IMG/VR virus record: IMGVR_UViG_3300009428_002659 | Span: 1-45,134 of that record | DNA: 45,134 bases | Strand: one strand, 5' to 3' | Origin: a virus | Program-made: the position numbers and the translations under genes | The notes under the pieces: model-generated | Seen by the model: the letters and a program-made list of their open reading frames with translations, nothing else | Databases searched by the model: none | What the model was told of the DNA's origin: nothing | Part shown: positions 32,232-40,005 of the stretch, piece by piece | How positions within the stretch are numbered: position 1 is the stretch's first letter | Layout of the letters: every line of letters starts with the position of its first letter

Positions 32232-35200
32232 TTAAGAAAGTTTATAGTTACCTAGTACCTGTGTCTCTCCTACTTTATCGCCGTCTAGGTATACATTTCC
32301 TCCTGCTGACACTACCGATATAAGAGTATCTAGTTTAGATGATATTTCTGCCATTGAGTTGTCTTTGTCTTCTTCTTCATTTCCAAACAGTCCTCCAAGG
32401 GCTGCTAATGGAGAGGCTACTAAAGCAAAAGCAGATAAAGCGGCTAGAGCCGGTATTGCTGCGATTCCTGAAATGGCTACCATACCTAATCCTGCAGCTA
32501 TAGACATCAATCCTGCTCCTACCATTAGTAACTGTGGTGCTATTGATGCTAATCCGGATAATTTACCTATAATAGATTCTATAGGTGAATTACCTAATAT
32601 GTTAAATGCAAATGCTACTGGTAGTAATGAAGCTCCTAGTAAGGCTATTGCTCCTGCTCCTGCTGCTATAAAGGGAAATAAGAATCCTAAACCTGCTGCT
32701 GCTAATCCTAATAGTGTTAAAGCACCAGCAAATGCAAACATTTGACCTGGTTTAATACCGTCTAGTAAGCTAAATGCGTATGCTGCGGGTATCAAAGCTG
32801 CTCCTAAAATTCCCATTGCTAAAGCTCCTTGTATTACACTTCCTCCAATTTTTCCTAATACTGCTAAGGTCAGTCCTAGCATACTTAATGATCCTGCAAA
32901 TGCAAGCATTTGTGCCGGATCTACATCTTTAACCATTCTTAATGCAAGTGCAAATGAACCTCCAAGAGCTAATCCTGCAACTCCTATTGCTATAGATCCT
33001 TTTATAACATCACCTATCTGTCTACCTATAGATGCCAATCCATCTCCTAGGCCTTTAAGAAATCCTCTGATGCCTGCTCCTGAATCTGCTTTTACGTTTT
33101 TTGTTTTCTTACCTAAATCTCCTACAGTATCGCCTGTTTTCTTTAAACTATCAGGCATTTTAGCTCCTAGTTTTTTTGCATTATCAGCAGATACTAATTT
33201 ACCAGTTGCCTGATCTCTAAATCGATTTATATTTTTATCAAAAGCTACTTTTGTTTTGTCTCCCAACCCTTTACTAAATGAGTCTGTTATGCTTTTCCCT
33301 GCTTTTCCAAACAGACCTTTAACTCCTTCAAGTCCTTTCCCCAGTCCGCCTAGGGATGATCTCATTGCACTAAACCCTTTTATTCCTACACCGACAAAAT
33401 TAGCTATTTTTTTAACTGCGAAAAAACCGGCAATTCCAGTAAGTACTGTTGTTAATGCAATGGATACTGCTTTGAACTTTAAAAGATACCCGACAGCGGC
33501 TGCTATGGGCCTAATTACTGATAATAATGCTTCTACTATAGGAACTACTGCTTCTAAGATTGGAGCAAATGCCTGTGCTAACTTATCCGTAGATTTCGTA
33601 ATTCTGGACTGAATATCCATTTGTTTGGACTGTTCTAAGGTCATTCCTCTGGCGTTTGCAATTTCGTCGTCAGACATATTAGCCATTGCTTTTTTAGTCA
33701 ATACCATCTTACCTAGTTCTTCCCTAGACAATCCCATAGCTTTAGCTAAAGACTGTTGCTGTATACGGTTCATTTTAGCAAATTCTGCTGCAGATGCTCC
33801 GTTTTTTTCTAATTCTTTTGCTACTCCTTCAAGATCATTATTTAATGCTAATTCTCTTGCTTTATTTAAGTTAATATTTTTACCTGTAAGTAGTTGTGCT
33901 TCTAGTTCACTTTCAATAGATGCTTCAAAGTCCAGTAAACCGTCAGCTATTTGATTTACTTTACTTAAATCTAAACCTAGCTTTCTAGCAGCTGATGCTG
34001 CTCTACCTAATGCTTCTACGTTACCGCCTGATGAAGCAACTATGTCATCAGAAGCACTCAATACATCGTCGTAGACTACTTTGTTTGATATTCCTGCATC
34101 TACGTTACGGTATATGGCATTTCCTATATCATCAGCAGACTTACCTGTCTGTTTCATTATCATTCCTAGCTTAACTCCTTGTTCAGCTGAAATGCCTAAT
34201 AATTCTGTAGCATCTGCTATTTGACCTATCTGTTGTGGTGTAAATATAGCGGCTGCATTTAATCCTGTCTGTTTAGTAAAAGCTGCTGCTGTTTTTAACA
34301 AATCAGTCATAGAGGCTACTTCAGTGTTTACTCCACCGAGTGAGGCTGCTGATTGACCTGTTAACTGTATGAATTCTGTTTGTGCTTTATTAACATCAAA
34401 GAACGCGGTTACTATCTTACCTACTATAACTGTCGGATCCCTTAATGCAGGGCCGAAGCCATCTGCTAAAGTTGAAAAACCTTTTGCTGCTATTTTAAGC
34501 TTATTCATAAAGGAAACATTTTCCCCCATGTTTTTTGCCATATCACGCATTTCTTCGTTTGCGTCTTCCATAGCTTGGTGGAAAATACCAGATCTCATAC
34601 CTAGTCTTTCCATTAATGCACCAGTACCTCCTACTAAGGCACCGGCTACACCCATATTTTCATTTATAGACCTTTCTAAATCAAGTCTTTGTTTTGTTCT
34701 AGCTAGAATACCTCCTAATCCTGCATCAAAATCTGCCTGGTATTTTAGTATCTCACTAAGTTTAACAGCTCGGGCTTTATCAGCATCAGATGATTTATTA
34801 GTTATCTTAAGCTGGTCAAGTTGAATTTGAGCAAGGTCGGAGTTTGCACCTAATTGCTGCCTAGTTTTTTCTAAGGTCGCTAATTTAGTATCGAGCTGAC
34901 GTTTGGATAGGTCGGTGATACCTTCATTATCCATTTTTAACTCCTGAGTAATACTTACAACTTTATTTTGAAGAGATTTAGCTTTGGAAATTGCAGAAAC
35001 ATTATTATCTAAAGCTGCTGCATTTTTCTGAACTATTTCTAAAAGGTCTTTAAAAGGAGTGTTTAGTGATTCAGCTTCAGTATTTAACTGTGCTACACGG
35101 CTACGTACTCTTTCCATTTCAGCAGCAGTTCCTGCTACATTTCCTGTTAATGCCGTAAATGCGGCAGTTATAGCATCAATTTCTCTAGGTTTAGCACCTA

Positions 35201-35258
35201 AGTTTTCAAGTTGCCTCTTTAAGAGTATTAGTTCTTTATTTAAATTACCTTCTGCCAT
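32232..35258 (-). CDS. Tail tape measure protein
   Basis: 1008 aa. The N-terminal 250 residues are coiled-coil helices (KELILLKRQLENLGAK and similar heptads). Then comes a helical Ala/Gln/Lys region, and from about 540 and again 700-960 long hydrophobic Gly/Ala/Leu segments typical of tape measure proteins, which exit the tube and insert in the host membrane. It follows the tail assembly chaperone genes, the usual order. Length sets tail length; at about 1.5 Angstrom per residue this suggests a tail near 150 nm (rule-of-thumb inference). Confidence 0.87.
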   Translation of the reverse strand: MAEGNLNKELILLKRQLENLGAKPREIDAITAAFTALTGNVAGTAAEMERVRSRVAQLNTEAESLNTPFKDLLEIVQKNAAALDNNVSAISKAKSLQNKVVSITQELKMDNEGITDLSKRQLDTKLATLEKTRQQLGANSDLAQIQLDQLKITNKSSDADKARAVKLSEILKYQADFDAGLGGILARTKQRLDLERSINENMGVAGALVGGTGALMERLGMRSGIFHQAMEDANEEMRDMAKNMGENVSFMNKLKIAAKGFSTLADGFGPALRDPTVIVGKIVTAFFDVNKAQTEFIQLTGQSAASLGGVNTEVASMTDLLKTAAAFTKQTGLNAAAIFTPQQIGQIADATELLGISAEQGVKLGMIMKQTGKSADDIGNAIYRNVDAGISNKVVYDDVLSASDDIVASSGGNVEALGRAASAARKLGLDLSKVNQIADGLLDFEASIESELEAQLLTGKNINLNKARELALNNDLEGVAKELEKNGASAAEFAKMNRIQQQSLAKAMGLSREELGKMVLTKKAMANMSDDEIANARGMTLEQSKQMDIQSRITKSTDKLAQAFAPILEAVVPIVEALLSVIRPIAAAVGYLLKFKAVSIALTTVLTGIAGFFAVKKIANFVGVGIKGFSAMRSSLGGLGKGLEGVKGLFGKAGKSITDSFSKGLGDKTKVAFDKNINRFRDQATGKLVSADNAKKLGAKMPDSLKKTGDTVGDLGKKTKNVKADSGAGIRGFLKGLGDGLASIGRQIGDVIKGSIAIGVAGLALGGSFALALRMVKDVDPAQMLAFAGSLSMLGLTLAVLGKIGGSVIQGALAMGILGAALIPAAYAFSLLDGIKPGQMFAFAGALTLLGLAAAGLGFLFPFIAAGAGAIALLGASLLPVAFAFNILGNSPIESIIGKLSGLASIAPQLLMVGAGLMSIAAGLGMVAISGIAAIPALAALSAFALVASPLAALGGLFGNEEEDKDNSMAEISSKLDTLISVVSAGGNVYLDGDKVGETQVLGNYKLS

Positions 35259-35275
35259 TTATATAGTAAGTTTAT

Positions 35276-35283
35276 TATAAATA
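35276..35283 (-). promoter_or_regulatory. Late-type motif TATTTATA before tape measure
   Basis: Coding strand CTATTTATAATAAAC, 18 bases before the tape measure ATG and directly after a hairpin. Confidence 0.6.
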
Positions 35284-35285
35284 GT

Positions 35286-35312
35286 AAAGGCTCGCGTTAT
35301 TTACGAGCCTTT
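35286..35312 (-). terminator. Hairpin, probable terminator or processing site
   Basis: Perfect 9-bp stem AAAGGCTCG / CGAGCCTTT with a 9-base loop at the end of the chaperone frame. The U-tract after it is short (CCTTTACTATTT), so termination is probably incomplete. Confidence 0.55.
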
Positions 35313-35563
35313 GTACTGTAAGAAGGTTTCTTTACTTGTCCACCTTTCATTGTCTGGGATTTCTTATTAATTTTATCGTATTCGGCTTTTTCTTTTTCGA
35401 AATGGTCTTGTAATTTCTGAAAGGTGAAGTTTCTTAACCATATAGGCATATTATATACCGTATCGTAATCAAACCCTCCTTTGCCGTGGAATACTATTTC
35501 ATGAATTTGCGTAAATACAGATAACCTATACGACGGCGTCAGGCCAAAGAAAATTAACCCCAA
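35297..35563 (-). CDS. Tail assembly chaperone second frame, possibly made by frameshifting
   Basis: 88 codons if begun at the TTG at 35563. No ATG occurs in the first 30 codons. The text PSYRLSVFTQIHEIVFHGKG followed by YDTVYNMPIWLRNF resembles the C-terminal extension of frameshifted tail assembly chaperones. It overlaps the 247-aa gene by 38 bases, one frame forward, and lies right before tape measure. The shared sequence ATTGGGGTTA allows a +1 slip (GGG to GGG), which would fuse it to the upstream protein (about 323 aa). Independent TTG initiation is the alternative. Confidence 0.7.
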   Translation of the reverse strand: MGLIFFGLTPSYRLSVFTQIHEIVFHGKGGFDYDTVYNMPIWLRNFTFQKLQDHFEKEKAEYDKINKKSQTMKGGQVKKPSYSTKARK

Positions 35564-36269
35564 TTGGGATATCTATCCCCCCTTCTGGACCGTCCTCTGG
35601 ATAGAACTTCATGTCTACGTCTGGTTGAAAGTCTCTAAGGTAGTTTCTAAACGCTCTAGAGTCTCTTGCTAAGAATTGATTATCAACGAATGATCTAACG
35701 GTTTTTTTCTCTGCTTCACCGTTAACTGCCGTAATCATATGCTTTAGTCTAGTAGATAATTCAGCTGATGATTCTTTGTTAATTTTTTTAAGCCCTTTCA
35801 CTTCTTGATCAATCGCTGATTCATCTCCGTGTGCAAGTAGTTTAAATGTAATAACGTGTCCTGTGGTAGGTAGGGTAAAGTTAAAGGCATTTTCAGTTGC
35901 TTTTACAATATCCGTATGTAGTTTCTTATTATCTAGTAAAGATAAATCAACTTTCTCTGTTAATCCGTTATAATTAAACTCATAATCTTTACCGTAGCCT
36001 AAAATACGTGCTGCTATTAGTAGAGCGTTTTTATCTCCCACCAGCAATTCGTTGTAGTTTATAGTCTTATCTACTATAAGAGCTTTAAGTAGTTTATCAA
36101 TTACTATACCTTTTTCTATATAGTTCTGGTTGGTTAAAATATCCTCTTCTTTAGCAGTCATATACTTCATTTCAATTGTACCGCTAGATAGTTGGGATTC
36201 TTTTGGGTAAAGTTTACCCATAGAAGGTAGATCTACTATCTCCGTTGGGAATTTTTGTGTTTGTTCCAT
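35526..36269 (-). CDS. Tail assembly chaperone / T4 gp26-type baseplate protein (PF12322-like)
   Basis: 247 aa. The N-terminus FPTEIVDLPSMGKLYPKESQ then LSSGTIEMKYMTAKEEDILT is the signature of the T4_baseplate (gp26-like) family. In many relatives it precedes tape measure and acts as its assembly chaperone. The C-terminus ends DIPIGVNFLWPDAVV in the overlap with the next frame. It is preceded by a terminator and by overlapping promoter motifs. Confidence 0.8.
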   Translation of the reverse strand: MEQTQKFPTEIVDLPSMGKLYPKESQLSSGTIEMKYMTAKEEDILTNQNYIEKGIVIDKLLKALIVDKTINYNELLVGDKNALLIAARILGYGKDYEFNYNGLTEKVDLSLLDNKKLHTDIVKATENAFNFTLPTTGHVITFKLLAHGDESAIDQEVKGLKKINKESSAELSTRLKHMITAVNGEAEKKTVRSFVDNQFLARDSRAFRNYLRDFQPDVDMKFYPEDGPEGGIDIPIGVNFLWPDAVV

Positions 36270-36298
36270 AAATTTTATTAATTAAAACTAGTTCTTAG

Positions 36299-36312
36299 TA
36301 TAAATATACGAA
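36299..36312 (-). promoter_or_regulatory. Composite promoter: TTCGTATATT overlapping TATTTATA
   Basis: Coding strand TTCGTATATTTATACTAAG. The early/middle-type motif (36303-36312) and late-type motif (36299-36306) share bases, 30 bases before the chaperone gene. This is the clearest place to see that the two motifs may be variants of one element. Confidence 0.5.
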
Positions 36313-36332
36313 GAATACTTTTCTAAAACAAC

Positions 36333-36358
36333 AAAAGCCCGAAATTAATCGAGCTTTT
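36333..36358 (-). terminator. Intrinsic terminator after the tail tube gene
   Basis: On the minus strand AAAAGCTCGA / TCGGGCTTTT forms 10 pairs (one U-G) with loop TTAATT, followed by GTTGTTTT. On the plus strand the same site has a mismatch, so it is better built for minus-strand transcripts. Confidence 0.7.
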
Positions 36359-36377
36359 ATTTATATTAAGGCTTGTA

Positions 36378-36863
36378 TTAGTAATTAAGTACGCAATAAT
36401 CCATTGCTACAGTCATTGATAATTCAACTGCATCTGGTGCTGACCAGTCAAAGTCCCCTTGTGACATAGTTTTGATAAATGCACCTTTAATAATCCATTC
36501 TGATACTACGTCTCCTACTGGACCTAAAACATTAAGTGTTAAGTCTTTTTTGTAGAAATCTGAATACCCTGCACGACCTGTTACTGATTCGTAAGATAGT
36601 CTTGCCCATTCCATTACTGCTTGAGCTCCGGAAGGTGTAATTGGATCATATAATGTCATGTCCATATCATTCCACATTCTCTTCCCTCTAATCTTACGGT
36701 AAGAGTTGATGTGGTCTAGCACAACTTCCCCATCTTCAAACGAAGGAGCTGATACTGTTTTTATCATGAATGATGGAATGTTGTCCATGTACATGATGAA
36801 TCTATTCTGTACCTTCGGTTCGAAGGCTCTAAACATAATTTCGTTTGGATCTAATACTGCCAT
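36378..36863 (-). CDS. Tail tube protein (gp19-like)
   Basis: 161 aa. It has the size and pattern of myovirus tube subunits: RFIMYMDNIPSFMIKTVSAP followed by a VLDHINSYRKIRGKR loop, WNDMDMTLYDPITPSG, and a C-terminal WIIKGAFIKTMSQGDFDW block. It polymerises into the tube inside the contractile sheath encoded just upstream. It has a late-type motif 17 bases before the ATG and a terminator after it, suiting a very abundant product. Confidence 0.92.
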   Translation of the reverse strand: MAVLDPNEIMFRAFEPKVQNRFIMYMDNIPSFMIKTVSAPSFEDGEVVLDHINSYRKIRGKRMWNDMDMTLYDPITPSGAQAVMEWARLSYESVTGRAGYSDFYKKDLTLNVLGPVGDVVSEWIIKGAFIKTMSQGDFDWSAPDAVELSMTVAMDYCVLNY

Positions 36864-36879
36864 TTTATTTATTGTTTAT

Positions 36880-36887
36880 TATAAATA
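36880..36887 (-). promoter_or_regulatory. Late-type motif TATTTATA before tail tube
   Basis: Coding strand GATATTTATAATAAAC, 17 bases before the ATG. Confidence 0.6.
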
Positions 36888-36900
36888 TCTTAATTTAAAT

Positions 36901-39063
36901 TTATCCTGCAAAAGTTGCTCCAGTTGGCTCAATTGTAAAGTCTAGTACTACGAATTCAGCAGTTTTGGCTGGTTGAATGAAGATTTGACCTATTAATTGA
37001 TTTCTGTCTACTACGTCTGCAGTGTTGTTTGTGTCGTCCATTACTACTCTATAAGCATATAGACCCTGTCTTTGTACTACTGACTCTAAGTAAGGATTTA
37101 CTTTAGCTAAGAATCTGTTTCTAGTTGTTAATGTATTTTGTTCGAATACTAAGTTTCTTGATTCGTCTCCAATAAACTTTTTCAACTCAATTAACAATCT
37201 TCTTACATTTACTCTGTCTAATGCTGATGCTTTAGTCTGTAGAGTCTTCTGACCGAATACTGATATTCCTTGTCCTGGGAAAGAAGCTATTGGATTTACT
37301 TTCTTAGAGTATAGTGTATCTCTCTGAGTTCTTGTTAGTCTCTTTTGAGCTTGTATTACTCCTGTAATTCCACCTCTTACTAATCCTGCTGGTGCAAACC
37401 AAGGTGCTGAACTGTTATCTGTGAAAGCATATACTCCTGGAATAACAACTGATGCTGGAATCCATTCGTTTCTGCCTGTTGCAGATTGAGTCTGTAACCA
37501 TGGCCAGTAAGAAGCTGCGTAAGAACTGTTAAGTCCTGCTGCTTGTCCTGTTACTGTTGATTCACCTGTTACTGAGTAGTCTACTAAGTCTACTACTGCT
37601 ATACAATCTCCTCTAGTCTCTGCTAAAGATATAAGACTGTCTATAGGTGTAGTGTGTCCGGTTAAGTTATAAGCTAACCCTGGTGCAGATATAATGTTAA
37701 ATATGTAGTCGTCATTATTTCCTAATACTGATATAACGTCTGAATAGTTTGCTCCGGTAAGTCCTTGTGAATCTACTCCTGTTATTTCTCCGAAAAATTT
37801 AGCATGCCTGTCTCCAAAATGAGCTCCATTTGCTCCAAAGAATGATCCTGATTGTGCTATTGGAAGAGAATTAACATAACTTACTCCTTCTGAATCAGTA
37901 TTAACTGTTGCTCCGTCGTTTGCTAAATAATCTAATGTCTGTGCTGGTACACTAGAAACTCTTATGTAGTTTGATTTATTAACATATTCTCCTTGTGTTT
38001 GAATATATTTCGAACCATCTCCGTCTGTTGCTAGCACTTTTTGTTGATTTCCTATTACGCTCTCTATATAATTTGCTGATTTAGGATCTAGAGATAAGTT
38101 GTTGAATGTTTCTAGTACAATTTTGTTTTTTAAGCTATCATCTCCTTGACGAACACTTAAAGTAAATGTACCTAAATCTTCATTTTTATTACTTACTTCC
38201 CATCTTAAGTTATCAGCACTACCCGATACTAGTGAACTATCTGAGTTTTGTGCTATTGAATTCGTACTAAGTGCATTATTGTATATTTCACCTTCTCCTA
38301 AGGTTGCTAATATAAATGAGTTTGTAGTAGTAGATGTTGTCTGTGTACCTCCTTCTAAGCTAAATAAAATAGAGTCAGGTTCTCCTCCTGCGACAGAACC
38401 GGTAACAAAATTAAAAGAGTTACCTGCTGTTCCTGCTGTAGATGCAACTACTTCAATTTCTGTTGCTGGTGAATGAGTTAGATCAACATCAAAAGGTAGA
38501 TTACTAAGGCTGTTAATTACAGCTCCTAAATTATCAATACTTCCTTCTATATTGGTACCTACATCAAAAAAGTATAGGTTGGAATTTACATTGTTGTCAG
38601 GTAGAATAGCTCCGTTAGTAATTCCTGTAAAGTTATATACCGTATTACTTGAAGTATCTACAACATTGAATTCCTGTCCTGCAATTGCTAAGGAAACAAG
38701 TGCTCCAGAACCTGAAGCTGATGCTGTACCTGTTGCAGTAGTAGTATTACTTATCGTAGTAGATGAAGCAGAATCGAATGATCCTGTTACTACTCTAGAA
38801 ACTAATACTGAGTTACCACCTTGTTGAAAATAATTTTTAACTGCGATAGAAGTTAAGAATTCATAAGAGTTAGATCCTGATGTTAAAGTAGTACCAAATT
38901 TCCTTACATAATCACCGTAAGAGGTAACTAATGTTGGAATTTCTTTTGGTCCTTTTACTGCTGGTCCGATAATTGCAGCGCCTGCTGCTACAGGGGCTGG
39001 TTGGATAAATGAAATATCATTTTCTCTTGTGAATACACCTGGAGAGATAATTGTTTCTGCCAT
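36901..39063 (-). CDS. Contractile tail sheath protein (gp18-like)
   Basis: 720 aa. The N-terminus SPGVFTRENDISFIQPAPVA and the SYGDYVRKFGTT block start the sheath domain. The C-terminal sheath domain has SAPWFAPAGLVRGGITGV, VNPIASFPGQGISVFGQKTL, VNVRRLLIELKKFI and a long FEQNT...V-x-P-x-L segment. The central part is a Ser/Thr-rich insertion of about 250 residues, typical of surface-exposed domains. Two late-type motifs lie upstream. Confidence 0.95.
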   Translation of the reverse strand: MAETIISPGVFTRENDISFIQPAPVAAGAAIIGPAVKGPKEIPTLVTSYGDYVRKFGTTLTSGSNSYEFLTSIAVKNYFQQGGNSVLVSRVVTGSFDSASSTTISNTTTATGTASASGSGALVSLAIAGQEFNVVDTSSNTVYNFTGITNGAILPDNNVNSNLYFFDVGTNIEGSIDNLGAVINSLSNLPFDVDLTHSPATEIEVVASTAGTAGNSFNFVTGSVAGGEPDSILFSLEGGTQTTSTTTNSFILATLGEGEIYNNALSTNSIAQNSDSSLVSGSADNLRWEVSNKNEDLGTFTLSVRQGDDSLKNKIVLETFNNLSLDPKSANYIESVIGNQQKVLATDGDGSKYIQTQGEYVNKSNYIRVSSVPAQTLDYLANDGATVNTDSEGVSYVNSLPIAQSGSFFGANGAHFGDRHAKFFGEITGVDSQGLTGANYSDVISVLGNNDDYIFNIISAPGLAYNLTGHTTPIDSLISLAETRGDCIAVVDLVDYSVTGESTVTGQAAGLNSSYAASYWPWLQTQSATGRNEWIPASVVIPGVYAFTDNSSAPWFAPAGLVRGGITGVIQAQKRLTRTQRDTLYSKKVNPIASFPGQGISVFGQKTLQTKASALDRVNVRRLLIELKKFIGDESRNLVFEQNTLTTRNRFLAKVNPYLESVVQRQGLYAYRVVMDDTNNTADVVDRNQLIGQIFIQPAKTAEFVVLDFTIEPTGATFAG

Positions 39064-39091
39064 GTTTAATGAAGTTTATTTAAATGTCTTT

Positions 39092-39099
39092 TATAAATA
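39092..39099 (-). promoter_or_regulatory. Late-type motif TATTTATA before tail sheath
   Basis: Coding strand GATATTTATAAAAGAC, 29 bases before the sheath ATG. Confidence 0.55.
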
Positions 39100-39121
39100 T
39101 CAGCTTATTTTGTAAACCGTT

Positions 39122-39136
39122 CCTGTAGTGTACAGG
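39122..39136. repeat. Short inverted repeat between tandem late motifs
   Basis: CCTGTA-GTG-TACAGG, a perfect 6-bp inverted repeat in the sheath leader. Possible operator or RNA hairpin. Confidence 0.4.
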
Positions 39137-39148
39137 TAGTTATTTGTA

Positions 39149-39156
39149 TATAAATA
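39149..39156 (-). promoter_or_regulatory. Second, upstream late-type motif before tail sheath
   Basis: Coding strand CTATTTATATACAAAT, directly after the hairpin at 39161-39181 and 86 bases before the ATG. Confidence 0.45.
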
Positions 39157-39160
39157 GGAA

Positions 39161-39181
39161 GGGAAGGTACAAAACCTTCCC
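39161..39181 (-). terminator. Hairpin after the 95-aa gene, probable terminator
   Basis: 7-bp GC-rich stem GGGAAGG / CCTTCCC with a 7-base loop, followed on the minus strand by TTCCTATTT. The U-tract is weak. Confidence 0.5.
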
Positions 39182-39210
39182 CTCTAACCAATATTACTAA
39201 ATTAGTAGAT

Positions 39211-39498
39211 TTACTTTACTTCAGTAACTACTTCTTCTTCTTTAACTTCTTTCGTTGGAATGAATTCCCCGTTCTGTAAATCGATAGATCCTTTACCGTA
39301 TTTCTCTTCTAACTCCTTAACTACAGCAGCTTCTTGCTCTTGTGTTTCTGTTAAGTACTGCTCGATGTTAGTCTTACGAGTTTTTAAATCTATTTCTGCT
39401 AGGCCTACATTTCCTAATTCAGCTCTTACAGCTTGAACTCTTTTTTGGATTTCTTCAATCTTTCCTAACTCTTCTTTTGATAACTTTTGATTTGCCAT
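39211..39498 (-). CDS. Coiled-coil protein (95 aa)
   Basis: Nearly all helical with heptad-like spacing (LSKEELGKIEEIQKRVQAVR and IEQYLTETQEQEAAVVKELE), then a short acidic tail (KEVKEEEVVTEVK). No enzymatic motif. Gene position before sheath suggests a virion or assembly role. It has its own promoter motif and a following hairpin. Confidence 0.7.
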   Translation of the reverse strand: MANQKLSKEELGKIEEIQKRVQAVRAELGNVGLAEIDLKTRKTNIEQYLTETQEQEAAVVKELEEKYGKGSIDLQNGEFIPTKEVKEEEVVTEVK

Positions 39499-39540
39499 TT
39501 TTTAACTTTAAATTAATCGATTAAATTATATATATAATAT

Positions 39541-39550
39541 AATATAAGAA
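39541..39550 (-). promoter_or_regulatory. Promoter motif TTCTTATATT
   Basis: Coding strand GTTCTTATATTATATTATAT, 43 bases before the 95-aa coiled-coil gene. Confidence 0.55.
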
Positions 39551-39593
39551 CTAATATTTAATTCTACAACTTATTTACTATATTTTTTTATTC

Positions 39594-39935
39594 TTAGTCT
39601 TCTACTGTTAGTGTAACTGAAGTTGGTGTTTGAAATTCAGAAATTTGTGAGTCTATCCCTCCATGTATTAAATTGACTTGCGCTTCTCCCATTCCTGCTT
39701 TTACCCAGTTAATAATTGTTGCATGTGCTAGGTCGTCGAATGCAGTAAATGCGCTTCCAGATGTAAACTCTAAGTGTTGTGTTCCTATACTTGTTGCAGT
39801 GTAGGCATTATCGTTTGCGTCTAGTGCATCAGAAGTACCTTCTACTCTCCAATGTACATTATAGATAACGTTTGTTTGTCCTCCTTCTGAAGGGTGTACA
39901 TCTACTGTTTTACAGTCCCAGTTATAAGTATTCAT
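39594..39935 (-). CDS. Small virion-associated protein (113 aa)
   Basis: It begins MNTYNWDCKTVDVHP and has a VIYNVHWRVEGTSDALD strand pair and a helix FDDLAHATIINWVKAGMGE. Similar small proteins (Y-x-W start, FxxL...V-x-x-WV) occur near tail genes in cyanophages and flavophages. I cannot name a function. It follows a late-type motif. Confidence 0.68.
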   Translation of the reverse strand: MNTYNWDCKTVDVHPSEGGQTNVIYNVHWRVEGTSDALDANDNAYTATSIGTQHLEFTSGSAFTAFDDLAHATIINWVKAGMGEAQVNLIHGGIDSQISEFQTPTSVTLTVED

Positions 39936-39978
39936 ATTTTATTGTATTAAGTGTTGAACTTTAGTTTATTGTTCTTTA

Positions 39979-39986
39979 TATAAATA
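39979..39986 (-). promoter_or_regulatory. Late-type motif TATTTATA
   Basis: Coding strand CTATATTTATATAAAGAAC, 44 bases before the 113-aa gene. Confidence 0.45.
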
Positions 39987-40005
39987 TAGTAAAAATAACT
40001 TTAAC

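Noticed and set aside
32359-34824. Long plus-strand open frames opposite the tape measure gene
   Set aside because: They are antisense to a clear tape measure protein, have Ala/Ser/Pro/Asn-rich translations that mirror its codon bias, and lack promoters or domains.
259-39986. TATAAATA on the plus strand read as T4-type late promoters
   Set aside because: No gene is encoded on the plus strand, and the sites are positioned relative to minus-strand starts, so the reverse complement is the likelier functional orientation.
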